The notes under the pieces were generated by a model. It searched no databases. It was not told the DNA's origin and saw only the letters and a program-made list of their open reading frames with translations. Below, one piece after another: positions 1 through 12,300 of a DNA stretch of 64,000 bases. Numbering within the stretch: position 1 is the first letter of the stretch; each line of letters begins with the position of its first letter. Made by a program: the position numbers and the translations under genes. This DNA is from Ectocarpus siliculosus (taxonomy: Eukaryota; Sar; Phaeophyceae; Ectocarpales; Ectocarpaceae), in contig FN649739.1 of assembly GCA_000310025.1 (NCBI GenBank), forward strand, positions 1,816,370 through 1,880,369. The letters run 5' to 3'.

Positions 1-699
1 GGTGCGTTCATGGCGCACTGGCCACACCAAAGCGTTGGAGTCCTGCCTTATTCGTAAAATTGATGCTTGTGACATGTGGAACGGCCATTGCGGACAGATT
101 ATACAACATGGCTTTTCACCAATACGCTTCACCAGGGGCCCGGTGACTCGACGGGCGTTGAGGAAGACGAAGAGGGATGGATAGACAGCTTCAACACAGC
201 GTACGATGCTCTTTCCGGAAAGAGCCCCATGCTTTTGAAGCAGGGTCTTTCGCTGAGCATGTCTCTCCAGAGAGCTGTGGTTCAGCAAGCAGTAACAATG
301 ATGGAGAAGAGGAGCTTGACACTGTTCAAGCACTTTCGATACGCGTTCATCCGGAGTAGCGAAACGGACGAGCGGCTGTTCACGCAGCCAATGGCCCTGA
401 GGAAGCTCGCAGCCTTCCTCATAGACGTGCACCGAGAGAACGGGAGGTGGGCTGGCGACAAGGCCAGACCCCTTGTCATCATGGCGGAGCGCGTATCGAC
501 GTACCTGGTGGTCGGTGTCACCTGCCCGAAGATTGCCGGAACAGTAATCAAGAACCGATTCGGGGCGTGCTTCCAGCTTGCTGCTCAACAAATCCAAGCC
601 CGAGCAAGGCATGATGGCTTCGAGGCCAGCGTGATGGAGATCAGCAAAGAGGATGTGCACGACTTCATACAAGCTTTACATGATACCATGAGTGCGTAG
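1..699 (+). CDS. 3' end of an unrecognised protein gene
   Basis: An open frame runs to a TAG at 697-699. An in-frame ATG lies at 76, but a good acceptor (cttcaccag before GGG) near 136 suggests that only about 138-699 is the terminal exon of a gene starting left of the window. The product (about 187-207 residues) begins with an acidic stretch (VEEDEEGW), then is mostly helical and soluble with evenly spaced Arg/Lys, and ends in DTMSA. There is no signal peptide, membrane segment or motif I recognise. The coding-like composition and absence of stops over 620 bases support a real exon. The function is unknown. Confidence 0.5.
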
Positions 700-3248
700 G
701 TGTCCACGTTTCTCTTGGTTTTCAGAAAAATTAGGGATGAACGTTAGAGCGTCCGTGTAAATCAGGTTCGCGTAAGGAGTCGAGGTTTGCACATGATTTA
801 GCAGTTGGTGTAGGTGTCTCGCGAAGGATAGCGTCTCTTGTATGTAGTCCCTCCAATATAGGTTTTAGTTGGTCACCCCCTTGATCCGTACCCTCGTAAT
901 CATCAGACGTTGGGCACGAATTCGATTCTCGGCGCAGTCACACGACCTTGAAAGTTCCTGGATGGTGATCAGTTCGTGTGCACTCAAGGTTCGACTTCAC
1001 GGTTGAAGGAAGGAGCGGCTGAACCCTCCTCGCAATAAATATATTGAAGCCAAGCACCGCACAGAAGGTAGAGAAGAAAAAGCAACCGCGTGGAACCCCG
1101 TCAGCTGTGTGTGTTTATTTATCTACCGTCGACCGCGCTACCTGGCTGACCCAGCAAAAGACGTCTAGACTAGTCTTATATCCAGAACCCGGAACACGTT
1201 CTTCTATTCATCGGAATTCCCCGGCAATGGGGGCGCGGAGGTTGGACGACAGGATCCGGTCAGTCTCTGGATACTTGCAAACGGAGCATTTCTTCTGCAT
1301 TGTTTCTCCGTGCAGGCATCAGTATTGTACTGCTGTCTATTCGACTTCTCTTCGCTCTATTCGACTTGTATTGGCTCCATTAGGCTTGCCACTGCTGTAA
1401 TTCGTTGATCTCGAACACCATTGCTCTGAAGTTATGCATATATATATGTATTGCCTGCATGTGGTCGTATCGACGAAAACTGATCAAAGCTCTTCTTCTA
1501 CACTTGTCTCTATCCTCTCGCGTCCCTCATACAACTGTACCTCTACTCCTCTGAAGGCGTCGCCATCATTGAGTTCAAGTTCACACTCATCATTTTCAAG
1601 ACTTTCATGGCGATCTCCCTCAGCGGTTGGAGTCTCGTTCCCTGCGCCATTCCCTCTTGCACGGGGTTCTCTTCGGAACGCTTGCTGCGTCAACAGTACC
1701 TTTTCGTCCTCCACCTGGTTCCGGACCTTCTCCACTATTTAACCTCTCAATTCGCTACATAGGCACCCTTTCGACACACGTGGGGCACCGCCCTATCTGT
1801 GCCATGCGAATGGTTTGGTGGGAGATGAGCTTCGATATAAGTGCGAGTGATCGCTCACCCCCTACGTAGGCTTTCAGAGTTTCATTGCTCCACAACCAAG
1901 AGGGTACGAAAACCGACCGGCGTGTAAGGAACGCCCGTGACATCTTTGGCGACACGATTTGGGTGTTGACAAGCCTCTTGGTTGTAAAGCAATCGAGCTG
2001 AGAAAGTCGGTCTGGGGGGGGGGGGCGATCGCTCGCACGTATGCATACTTGTGGTATTCTCACCCAGCCACTCTCTGAAGAAAGCACAACTACAATATTG
2101 TATGAAGTCGGTCTGAACAACCGAGAGAGATGGAAACAAATATGGCGATGTCTTCGAACCTTGTTTGAAGGAGGAGGCGTGAAAGGCTCCTACGCTGCAT
2201 GCGACATGGGCGAGACGTTTTGAAGCAGCTTCCATAAATCGCATAAATTAGTTCCACAACGCCGAAGCCACAACGTGGAGAGAGCAGGGTGGTGCAAGAC
2301 GGGTCAAACGTACACCCGCGTAGTTGATGCTCTGTCAGCGAGGGCGCATCTCGTTTTTGTTGGGGGGATTTATCAATTCATGTATCTGCAGCAGGCTTCA
2401 AAACAAAGAGAGATCGACTTGATGAGGAGTTCTTTCTTCACCCGAGTACAGCTCGAGCACGTGTGACCAAATTCGTCTTGTACAAGTGGTATAATCGGTC
2501 AGTGCCTTGTAGAACTGGTGGGAGGAATATTCGACCGCAAGGTCGATCGATGCTCACGAACGAAAAATGCACTGCCGAGGAGTCCGCCTAGGTAGAAAAG
2601 CTTCTCTGATTCGTTGTAGTCAAACGAAAGCGTGCCGTGCTCAGTTGATGGCAGACAACGTCATTTGACCACTGATCATGCACCATTTCCTACTTCTGCT
2701 GGGGGGGGTCCAAAGTTGGGCGCTCGTGGCGTTTCTGCAGCCAAAGCTGGTTACCTACATATCATCGCAATAAAAAAATACGTTATACTCCGGCTGGCAT
2801 CACCAAATCTTCAGTCAAGACTGTGACAGACTCGAAGTTGTCCGGTCCTCCGCAGATGCTACGCAAACCTTCACTGCGCAGATTCAACTTGGATCTTTGA
2901 ACGAATCTCGAGAAAGCGGTCATTTTGTCATGTGTACAATTAAAACGTGGAAATCCCTTCATCGAGCATCAGGAAACTGCTCCATCGCACTCTCAACTCA
3001 CCAACCCTGTCCAAGTACCTACTGCGTCAACGGAAATAGAAACATGGATGGGTGCAGAAGAACGAAACGGCAAAAAGTAAAGAGGCTGTCCGGTCCATAA
3101 CCCGACTTGCGTCCGATTTCCGACTCCTCCTATTTTCGTCCCGTGCTCCATGTTGGCGCAACACATTCAGGACTTCCGTCACTCCAAAGCAAGACAGCAC
3201 GACGATCCCCTCGCCTGCACCCCATAAAATCTACTAGGACGCTTGGCT
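700..3248. other. Spacer without a confident gene
   Basis: I see no well-supported gene here. A minus-strand open frame at 1484-1735 is preceded by an acceptor-like ccag and encodes an acidic, coding-looking peptide (EDEKVLLTQQ, then many Glu/Asp) ending in TGA. It could be a terminal exon or a decayed element, but no partner exon was found. Short G runs (2016, 2701) and a SINE-like repeat at 850-1045 also lie here. Confidence 0.4.
850..1045 (+). repeat. Dispersed repeat, copy 1 (possibly SINE-like)
   Basis: The 3' part (about 1003-1040) resembles 19010-19042 inside the RGS-LOV gene: both have a purine-rich gaaggaa/gaggaaa block, then ctgaaccct, then a C/T-rich block and taaa. A sequence resembling a tRNA B box (gaattcgattctc) lies about 90 bases upstream. 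Two related copies suggest a dispersed element. A tRNA-derived origin is only a guess. Confidence 0.3.
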
Positions 3249-3810
3249 CTATTCCGCTGCTTTCGCTGCCGCCTCTTCCGCCTCCTTGGCGGCCCTGGCT
3301 GCGTCTCTTTTTGCTTGTTCAATAGCATCCAGTGCATTCTGGGCATCAATCAGCTGTTGGTTCTTCTCGATTTCCTCCGGCGTTGCTTTTCTCACCTCCC
3401 CAAACTCCAAGTGCGCTTTGAACTTTTTCGGGTGCTGCGGGTCCAGACAGAAAAACATGGTTGAGGCAAAGATGTTGCAGTATAAGATGAAGACGTCCAC
3501 TAAGTACCCGAGTATCTTGTTATACGAATTCGTGCGCATCAAGGACCCCATATACCGAGTGCCTCCTCGTGGTCCAAGGTATTTTGCATAACGTGCCTGA
3601 TCCTTGGCTGTTTGCAACGCTAACCACAGTAATTACCGTCGGTGTTGATTATCTGGGTCCTCTGAAATATCTTTGATATTTCGCAGGTATGTGTCACCCT
3701 TGGTTGGGTAACTTTTGCCCGCGACCACATAAGGCATCCGCGTCAGTTGGACCAGGTTAGACGATGAGCAGCGATCGGAACGGTTCTTAAATGTGAAGAC
3801 GACGGCGATG

Positions 3811-3844
<34 letters not shown>

Positions 3845-5810
3845 ACTAGCGCTGTATCAAGACCGTGAAGACATTGACATATTACTTCCACATGAGGGTG
3901 ACAATCTTCAAAGTCAGTTCCCGGCACAACATGTCTCTCCATCTCGTCATGTTGCACATACCAGCTGCTTGATAACAAGGTTCTCGCTACGCTTACGGTA
4001 AACGAGGTAAGACCAGTCACCATCTAGAGACGCATTCGTGATATTCTAAGCGCGATTGGGCAGGAAACGCACAACTTCGCCGGTTCTTGGGGCAGAACAC
4101 GAGATCATACGAGACCATCCTCAGTTGTGCACGCCCAGCAACACCTGCCGTGCAGAGACCATCAGTACTTGGGAGAGGTTTATTTTCGACATATAACACC
4201 GACTAGAATCACAAAAAAACATTCCCGCGTGGAGGTTTATGCGCTTTTCGGTGAGTTGAGGTAGCGGTCAAAAGCGTCGCGTGGACGTTATCCGTTTTTG
4301 GTCGATCGCAATGCTTACCGTAAAGGTGCACACCACGGGTCGGTGTGCAGTGGAAAACTCTCCCTCGTACTTCTTACTCATGATGTATAAGCTCGAGATC
4401 TGCCCGACGCATCCCTCCGGGTCAAACCCGTCCTGCGACGAGTGGAAAGCAGGGTTTCATGGTTTCGAGATGAATATATGCCTCGCGCAGCATGGAGCAC
4501 GCGTTCAAAAACAGGCGAAAGGTGCAATAGGATCAAGAGTTTTTCGGGGGGTCGTGAAAGGTGCAAATTTCTCGCTTGGTGTGATCACTGCACATGAAAC
4601 CTTGAGAACGAACTGTTAACCAACATCGTGTAGAGGGCAAGAAAGATTGCTAAATATTGAAGAAACATGAACCTCCGACCGAACATCTGTTGTTCCAGGA
4701 CACCACCTGACCTCGCTGGTAGCGGTCTTGTAGCAACTACTATGCTACGTTACGGCCAAAACTATCAACGGGGACCGCATCGCCACCCAAGGCCTTTTAC
4801 CGCCAACAGCCACTGCCAAGCAAACGTTTTGTCAGTGTCATGCACATCCCGTTTGGGTCGTCGAGAACAACACTTTCTATCTTTTTTCATCTTGCTGCAA
4901 CTATCACGTTAGAAATGCACTCAGGTGCACACTTCAGCAAGAAGATACGGGTGTCAAGCGTGTCAACGGATGGGGACCTCCCCGGTAAGCTACATTGTAT
5001 CTACTAGGACATGTAATGACTTTCTCACCTTGTGACCTCGGACGTGGTAGAACGTGAGACCTTTGGCGATTACTGTAATCGGATCCCCCTCCTTCAACCC
5101 GTCCGGATTCTTCTGGTAATCGTCCAACTGGTCATCGTTGATTTCTCCGTTTTCGTCATAAATGGGAATTCCAAACTCGTCCATCAGCACTCCATCCTGG
5201 TTCGATACCATTAGAACCCTCGATCTTGGTGCTCCTGCCAACAAGTGGCGAGATCAGAGGAGTTGCAGTTGAGGTGTCGGCATTCCACTGGCTCCATTGC
5301 TGCACCGAAAACATGCAACTTCACATATGGCACACGCTGGCGCGCGTGCGTCTCCCTTTTGTGCATGATCATTGAGCTTTCCTTCAATACCCTTGCTCAT
5401 AAGGCGCGGGGTCGGGCAGAGGGTGTTCCTTCGTTCTCTCTCTGACTCTCTCTGAGGACCCCGCGCCTTTCCTCGGCGGTGCGCGGTCTTCAACTTTCGA
5501 ACAAAGAACATGTCCTGCAGCCACCTACCTGCCTGCAGCACTGCTGTTGTAGACTGACTACTCAAGCCTCCACAACCGAAGAGTGAACCATCGCATGACG
5601 GATTTCAACGACAACTACTGCTGTAGTAGCGGTCAACAACTGACACCACACGCCGGAATTGGACTGATAACCTACCCATCCACCAGGGATCAACTGCGCA
5701 TGTTTACTAAGCGGAGAGCTTACTTGGTACAGGCGTTGCTGCTCGGCCGTGCAGTCGATAGCAAGCTTGCACCAACGGGGCCCGTCCGTTTGTGATAAAC
5801 GCTTCAGCAT
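3249..5810 (-). CDS. Unrecognised multi-exon protein with a membrane segment and Ala/Glu-rich tail
   Basis: Several minus-strand segments look coding. Segment 5810-5716 opens with ATG and ends at a gtaagc donor. Exon 5234-5029 ends in FYHVRGHK before gtgaga. Segment about 3785-3637 includes MPYVVAGKSY. Terminal exon about 3607-3249 carries a hydrophobic stretch (LGYLVDVFILYCNIFAS), then KKFKAHLEF, and ends in an Ala/Glu/Lys helix before TAA. GDPITVIAKGLTFYHV faintly recalls the SH3-like fold of the ferredoxin-thioredoxin reductase variable chain, and KFKAH occurs in that family too, but the rest does not fit. Junction phases between the last two segments do not reconcile in my reading, so an exon or boundary is wrong; an alternative acceptor at 3434 exists. 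This may be two genes. A CAA microsatellite lies near 3808-3842. Confidence 0.35.
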
Positions 5811-6129
5811 GGCTGGAGAAGAACACTAGGGTAGCCCTGTACACGAGGGTAGCCCCCGAGAGGGGGTATGAGCGAGGACGAGGGACGAAGGGGAGCAAGG
5901 GGAAGGGGAGCGGGAAGGGAAGCGAGGATCACAACGACACACCGAACTTAGCGCCCTCTGTCACGTACATGCTGTACCCCAAACAAACCTAGCCTTGCCA
6001 TGTGATGCATCAACTCCTCACCCTACAAATGAAGCTGGTAGAATCATCCCTGAGCACAAATGGGAGCGGGCCGAGGAAAGAGGGTGACCAAGGCCAGTTT
6101 GAGTGCCGCTGCGCTGCGTTTATACGATC

Positions 6130-6290
6130 AGATCACGATTGCCAGTGATGGAGATCGCGCCACATTCGATACCGATTTATCGGCGATACTCAGTACATCG
6201 AAATCGCTGAATTATATGTCGATACTGCTGTATCGAGATCGAATATCGAATATCGACGATACCGATACCACCGATATTTTCAGACACGGG
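6130..6290 (+). repeat. CGATA-rich repeat, left arm of an inverted pair
   Basis: The segment begins with agtgatggagatcgc and continues as short, variably spaced cgata/tatcg units. The same beginning and style recur in opposite orientation at 8510-8660. The pair lies about 2.4 kb apart and could be the ends of one element or two independent insertions. Confidence 0.4.
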
Positions 6291-6332
6291 GCCCCAAAAC
6301 TTTACTGTGGTGATTTAATCGGGTTGTCATAC

Positions 6333-6541
6333 AGATGGCGCCCGCACTTAAGAACATCTTAATTTGCGTGAGGCTGGGGTTCTTAGTTGCCTGTTGAGGC
6401 TGCGAATGGCCATTATATAGGTTTTAGTGTAAGGTTCTTAACGGGGACCACTAAAATACGCTCATGTTCATGAGTTTTGGATTTTTTTAGCCTCATGTTC
6501 TTAGCAGGTAGGTAGTAGGTTCTTAAGTGCGGGCGCCATCT
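6333..6541. mobile_element. MITE-like element with terminal inverted repeats
   Basis: About 23 bases at the left end (agatggcgcccgcacttaag, continuing with aac) recur inverted at the right end (gttcttaagtgcgggcgcca, then tct). The 209-base element has no coding capacity, and its interior carries further gttctta motifs. This is the structure of a short non-autonomous DNA transposon. No target-site duplication can be defined with confidence. Confidence 0.6.
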
Positions 6542-7548
6542 ATCTGTAGTCTTTGCCTAGCTTTAGTTGCATGGTTGATATCACGCACGGGCTGTGTTGC
6601 ATGGTTGCCAGGTGCACAGCACACACCACACCCACCCTCTGCCCTCTGCGTACCACGCCCGGTCCCGCATACCACACACACCAGGACATGAGCCTTTCAA
6701 CTTTCGGATTGGATGCAGGCGGATATATATATATGTATACAAGGGCTTCGCGGCGGCCCGCCCGCCGCTTCGCAAAGGCCCAATGCGATGCCAAGCGGGC
6801 GATGTTCGAGGAAAGATGATATGAATAGGAAGACGTTGCCGCTACTGGCAGTCTCCTGAGCGGGCCTTTGCTTCTTGGCAGGGGACTTGTCGAAAAACTT
6901 AGACATGGATGCGCTCTCAGACGTAGAGTGCGTAGGTGCAGCGAGTGGAGTGGACGGGTGCTGCGATGCCGCCCGCGGGGATTTTCTGAGAGAAATGTCC
7001 CACTTTTCTCCGTTTCTCCGCTGGTCGTGCCCTACTGTTGGAGCTACTCTGCAGTTGTGTTGGGCGCCGCTCATAAATCACCTTGACCCCCTTCTTTTTT
7101 TGCCGCTGCGGCCAGCCATTCATCTAGCGAAATAGAGATCGCGAATTGGCGTCAAGACCGCGAAAATCGTATATATATGCAAGCCACTGGCAAAAAATCC
7201 AGAAAATGTCGCCGAACAAATTCCCCGACGAAGCAAACAAAATTGCTATTCACCACTGGGCAGTTTGCTCGACTGCGGTGGCGAATCGATTCAGACTCTG
7301 ACAGCTGTTGAGTGTACCATGGAGTAAGATCGACAACCATTGCGTTCAGCGTTGTTTGGGACACTTGAGGCTGTGCCTCCAGTACTGGTGTGTGCCTTCC
7401 ATGAACAAAACGTACACGCCAGACACGCACACCTCACAGCAGCGAATTTGACGCGCGGGCTGCACCGGAGGAACATTTGACCGCAACAGGGATATATATT
7501 TCCGCCCGGCGGGGAATTACAGTCGATACATACGCTCCAAAACACACG

Positions 7549-7757
7549 GGCAATCTCAGGAAGCACTCCACTCCAAAACCGAAACTCGAATGATGCGACT
7601 GAAACACATACATATACCTACCTCTGCAGGACATGTGGGCGGGCGGGACTGTACGTTAGGGCAATCTCAGGAAGCACTCCACTCCAAAACCGAAACTCGA
7701 ATGATGCGCCTGAAACACCTACCTCTGCAGGACATGTGGGCGGGCGGGACTGTACGT
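7549..7757 (+). repeat. Tandem duplication, about 105-base unit, two copies
   Basis: 7549-7655 and 7659-7757 are nearly identical, from gggcaatctcaggaagcac to ggcgggactgtacgtt. The main differences are a gap in the second copy (an acatacatat stretch is missing) and a few substitutions. It is a recent local duplication without a coding role. Confidence 0.75.
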
Positions 7758-8509
7758 TTTTAAGAATCGCGGCTGTGATTGGGGGGGCGACCGGAGAACT
7801 CGTAGACGCGACTTTGCGACCTTGCCACCACGACGCCACGGCCGTACCGATGGCGAGCCGCACGCGGGCACGCCCCTCGCGACTCGAGGCTACCGACACG
7901 CGCAAGTCCGGCGGCGCAACGAGGTCCACAGGCGGAGAAATCGCAAAAAAACAGCTCTAGGGCGCCGAGAGCGCAGGAAGGCCAAATGGCGGCCTCTCAC
8001 GGCTCGAGTATGAAGGTCTATAGGTCTATAGGTCTATATATATATATGATGTTGTTGTAGTGTGTAGCATGTATTATATATATATGTAGCTCTGACTTGT
8101 TTGTCCTTCGTTCTTCTTGTGGCGTTTTTTCTGCATGTATGTCCTGTGTCGTCCTACCTGGGTCAGTCAGTCAGTGCAGGTATAAGACTACAGGCTTCCA
8201 GTCTAAGGATCCTCGTCCATTTGTTAGACAGGAAAATGAATACTCATCATCATATTGTTTCGATTGACGGAAAGTTCAATTCCATCTATTATCTACTGAT
8301 TGATGATTATGGTACTTCCACACACACACACACACAAACAAACGCACGCGTCGTCGCCGAATACACTACTACTACCTCAGCAGTGTGTCATTGTACGTAT
8401 GTATGTATATCGTCGTGCCTGCAGTTGACCATGATCAATCAATCGTGATTTATTTGAAGAAAGACAGGAAGATCGTGTACGGGTCATCATGTTGTTGTAA
8501 CCGCTCGAT

Positions 8510-8660
8510 CGAGTTTTTCTGGGCAATATCGATATCGAAATATCGATAATCGGAGTATCGGTAACTGAGTATCGGGAAAAAATCGATTATCGGAAATTTT
8601 TTGTCGAGATTTTCAAATATCGTATCGGCACCCATTTCTCCGGCGATCTCCATCACTGAT
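8510..8660 (-). repeat. CGATA-rich repeat, right arm of an inverted pair
   Basis: Reverse-complement partner of 6130-6290, sharing cagtgatggagatcgc followed by dense atcgata units. On the minus strand it lies in a stop-free stretch (8450-8806) whose peptide is dominated by the repeat, so I do not call it a gene. Confidence 0.4.
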
Positions 8661-9348
8661 TGTATTCTTCTATGGGAGATGACAATATAGAGCCTTCGCT
8701 CTATATTTGTCATCTTCCATAGATTGTATTCAGGGGATGGATGTATTATTATTATAAAATGTAAGTTCCCTATACATACACAGATGTTTTTGTACTTTAG
8801 CACCACCAGCTGGCATCACTGGTGGTTGGTATAAATCATCAGTCAGTGTAGACTTAAAAATACTCGAAATAAGTCCAGTACCCAGCCGGTTTCCCTCCAC
8901 TCACTGAAAATACTCCACCACATCCCGTTCGACTGTGGGTATATCTCGAATGGGTGTTCTTTCTGTGTGTGTTATTCCTTAATCAATAGATTGTATTCTA
9001 CGAGTAGGTGGCCCCGTGGATGTACGGATGTCATGGGTTTCCACGAAGTATGACGGCGCGCGCTCTATGTGACGGTTCGAGCCTGAAGTCCGTTGATCGA
9101 AACGACACATGAATGGTTGTTTTCTAGTGGTGTGGACGAGACACGAGACACAGGGAAAGGGAAAGGAGGGTAGCGACCACAATATCGCCGCCGGGACCAT
9201 CGGCAGCGAGTACCCTGCAGAAAAATCAAGGACGGGTCGGTGTGATCACCACACAGACCCGTGATAGGCGACGTACTACGACCTACTACGGCTGTAGCTT
9301 GGAAGGCTCACTTTCACGTGAATCGAGAAGAATCGTCAACGTCTAGGG

Positions 9349-12300
9349 ATGGTAAGGAGTGAGGAGTGTACATAGTGCCGAGGGATTGCATGGTAGTGTA
9401 GTACAGCAGTGAGCCACCAGCGTCGATCACACTTTCGAAGTGCAGCTCCGCGTATGTGGATGTGAAATAAGTGGACCGCGTAGACTACTACCTGCACGCA
9501 AATCATTCAGTACAGCTCAAAAAAGGTTATGAATCGTCCACCCGCGACAGGCGCCCAAGAAGAAAGGAAACAAGCACCATCCGGACGGCGATGTACAAAC
9601 CGGCGGTGGCAAAGGGCGTGACCAGTATGGTCGGAAATTCGGCAAGAAGCATGCATCCGCGATGATGGAGTTCACCAAAACGCTGTGGATGCAGGATGCG
9701 ACAACATCTCTGCGCAACATCCTCAAGAACGAAGTTGCTCAGGTAACGTCAAACGCGTGACTCTTCTAGATGGAGAAGACATGCTCTTAGATGACTTGTG
9801 AGCGCTGTCTGAAATGATCCAACCCTCAACACGCAGTCAATACCAAGACTGATGTTTTCAACCCCCACCGTGATGCTGAATTTGTTGAAGATGCGACTCA
9901 TGTACACCATTCATTGTTAGCATCCATTGTGATGTAACTCTCGTTTCACCGGCGTGACCAAAGAACCCCTCGCTGGATATAGACATATTCTAAGCCCAGT
10001 ATTCATTGTTACGTTTCATCGCGTGTACCAGCAGCATGCCAACAAACTTAGGTGTGTGCGGACATGTCGAGCATTGTTTTCGCCGAGCCGTAACTGTGTT
10101 GGAGCCCGTTCTGTCGCGAGGCTGGCTAGCACTACTGTTACGCCCCTGGAGTGGACAATCTTCGGCTGTACGGAGAGTCAAGGCACATTCTTCGCAGCTT
10201 TTCAACCGCTTGCCCTAGCAAAATGGAAGAGGATAACCTTTCCTGTGGTAATCTCTAGACAATCTGAACGATTATGATCCATCACAGTTAGACTACTACT
10301 GCTGTAAGCGGCACCGAGACTAAAACTTTTCGCGCCTAGTAACCACAACGTTTCAACGCTGTCGCTTACCCGCAGGTTAAATTTCGCGAGTTCCTGTCCA
10401 CTGAGTATGGTGAAGCGCAACTAGACTTTCTGCTCGAGGCCATGAAGCTTGAGAAGCTCGATGCCGGCGAGCAAGACCAGGCAGCAACCAAGGCAAGTTC
10501 TTTGACGGTTTACCTGCCTGCTCTCAAGGGCTGGTATGTACATGTAGTGGAAGAAGGAAACGCAAGTTGGAATCTTGTCGCATCGCCTTTGTCCTTTGCG
10601 AATGTTAATGACCGCGAACCCTATCCCAAATGCCCTTTAGGTGTACAAGGAGTTCGTGGCAGCGCAGGGCGCGGGAATCGGGCAGCAAGACCGGACAAAA
10701 GGAACGCAGCAGCTATGGGACTTTGCCAACTCGTCGCAGGTAGGCACGTTCGTGCTTGCTTAGTGGCCCTGTACACCCCACAGCACCACCTCAATAGTTC
10801 CCCGCGAGCAAAAGCCCGCTGGCTTCGTAGTAGCGTCACAGGCCTCTCTCTGTGGTTATTCCTACATATTTAAACACGAAGCGTGCGATGCCATGAAGAC
10901 CGTGCGCCCACGCAGCTTTCACGCAAGTGGACACCAGCGTCTTAGGAGAAAGGGAAGCACGTTATTTGGCTTTTGGTGGTGTTCTCTGGAATAACATAAG
11001 TTTCGCGCCGTAGATTCGTCAGTTGTTTGCTTGAATGTGTGGTTGAGCAATATGTTCCCTCTTAAGTAACTGTTCTGCGTACATGATACTCCAAGGTCCT
11101 GCTCATCTTTGACCTAGCTATCCCTCGCATAATCGTTCGTTTTGCGTTTTGAATGGGAGTTTTTTTGACATGAAGTGAACCAACGAAAGGATATGCTGAA
11201 TTGCACCACTTTTTCCCGTGACATTTCCCCTCCTCACCCGCGGCGATATAGGTAAGTAGAAACAAACCCACTTTAAACAATCGCTGCCTCAACGAAATGA
11301 CTAACCATGTCAAACTACTCTCATCGGTTTCCTGTGGGGGCTGTCACAGGGTGAAACCCTTGAGCCTGGCGTGGCGATGCAGAAGGTTCAGGAAGAAGCT
11401 GAAACTACCCTCGGCATGCTGGCATTTGACGCATTTCCGCGATTTCTGAAGTCAAAATACAGCAAGGCCGTCATGGAAGACCTCAAGACAGGGTCGAACC
11501 CCAACGAGGTGAACTGTTCAAAGATATTCATTAGAGGTGACCGACGCTCGCGTGGTTGGTCGGGAATGCGACCCCTCTTTTGTTCCGTACATGGTGATAT
11601 TCGTGAAAGAAGCGGACAGCAGGTCCTTCTTGCTCTTGGTGTTTTCGTTCTTCGTTGCCCAACACTCTCCGAAGAGGGTGGTGGAAGACTGTGGAGCACG
11701 TACAAAGGCCAGTCCCTCGGTTGGCCACACCTACTGTGGTCGTTGGATAGTCGGTCATTGCGCTACGTGTCGTTGTCTCGGTCAATTCCACAGGTGGCTG
11801 CTCTCGAAGGAGCTATCAACACTTCTGAATCGAAGCAACCTGGCGACGCTGACGAATGGCTAAACATGTTCGTGTCCACCGCTGAGTTCTTCCCGGCGTG
11901 CATCGTCATCTCCGACATGACCATCCCTGGTGCCCCCATGGTGTACATCAACGGAGAGTTCACCAAGACCACCGGCTACACCAAGGAGGAGGCGGTCGGA
12001 CGAAACTGCCGTTTCCTCCAGGGTCCAGAGACGGAGCCCGAGTCCATCGCCGTCATCCGCAACACCCTCTCCAAGGGTCAGGACTGCCACGTTAAGCTCA
12101 CCAACTACCGCAAGAATGGCGAGAAGTTCCAGAACCTCCTGTCCATGAAGCCTGTGTTCGACGCAGATGACATTTACCGGTACGTGATCGGCGTGCAGTT
12201 CGAGATCCTCCAGGACGAAGGGTTGAAGAAGCGTCTGGTGCAGCTGGACAAACTCCTGCGCCTGCTTCCTAGCCGACTGAACCTCAAGTCCAAGGCTAAG

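Larger units (their letters stand above)
5811..9348. other. Repeat-rich spacer upstream of the RGS-LOV gene
   Basis: No complete gene was found. The region holds a G-rich tract (5885-5925), a MITE, a pair of CGATA-rich inverted segments, a tandem duplication, TA-rich microsatellites (6721-6735, 8030-8085) and a CA repeat (8320-8335). A minus-strand ATG near 6907 opens a short peptide starting MSKFFDKSP, which resembles a PCNA-interacting (PIP-like) N terminus, but no following exon was found. The last few hundred bases should contain the RGS-LOV promoter; no element was identified. Confidence 0.4.

Noticed and set aside
4990-5244. Ferredoxin-thioredoxin reductase variable chain
   Set aside because: Only short stretches (FYHV, KFKAH) fit; the central part of that family is missing and the exons join poorly, so no name is given.
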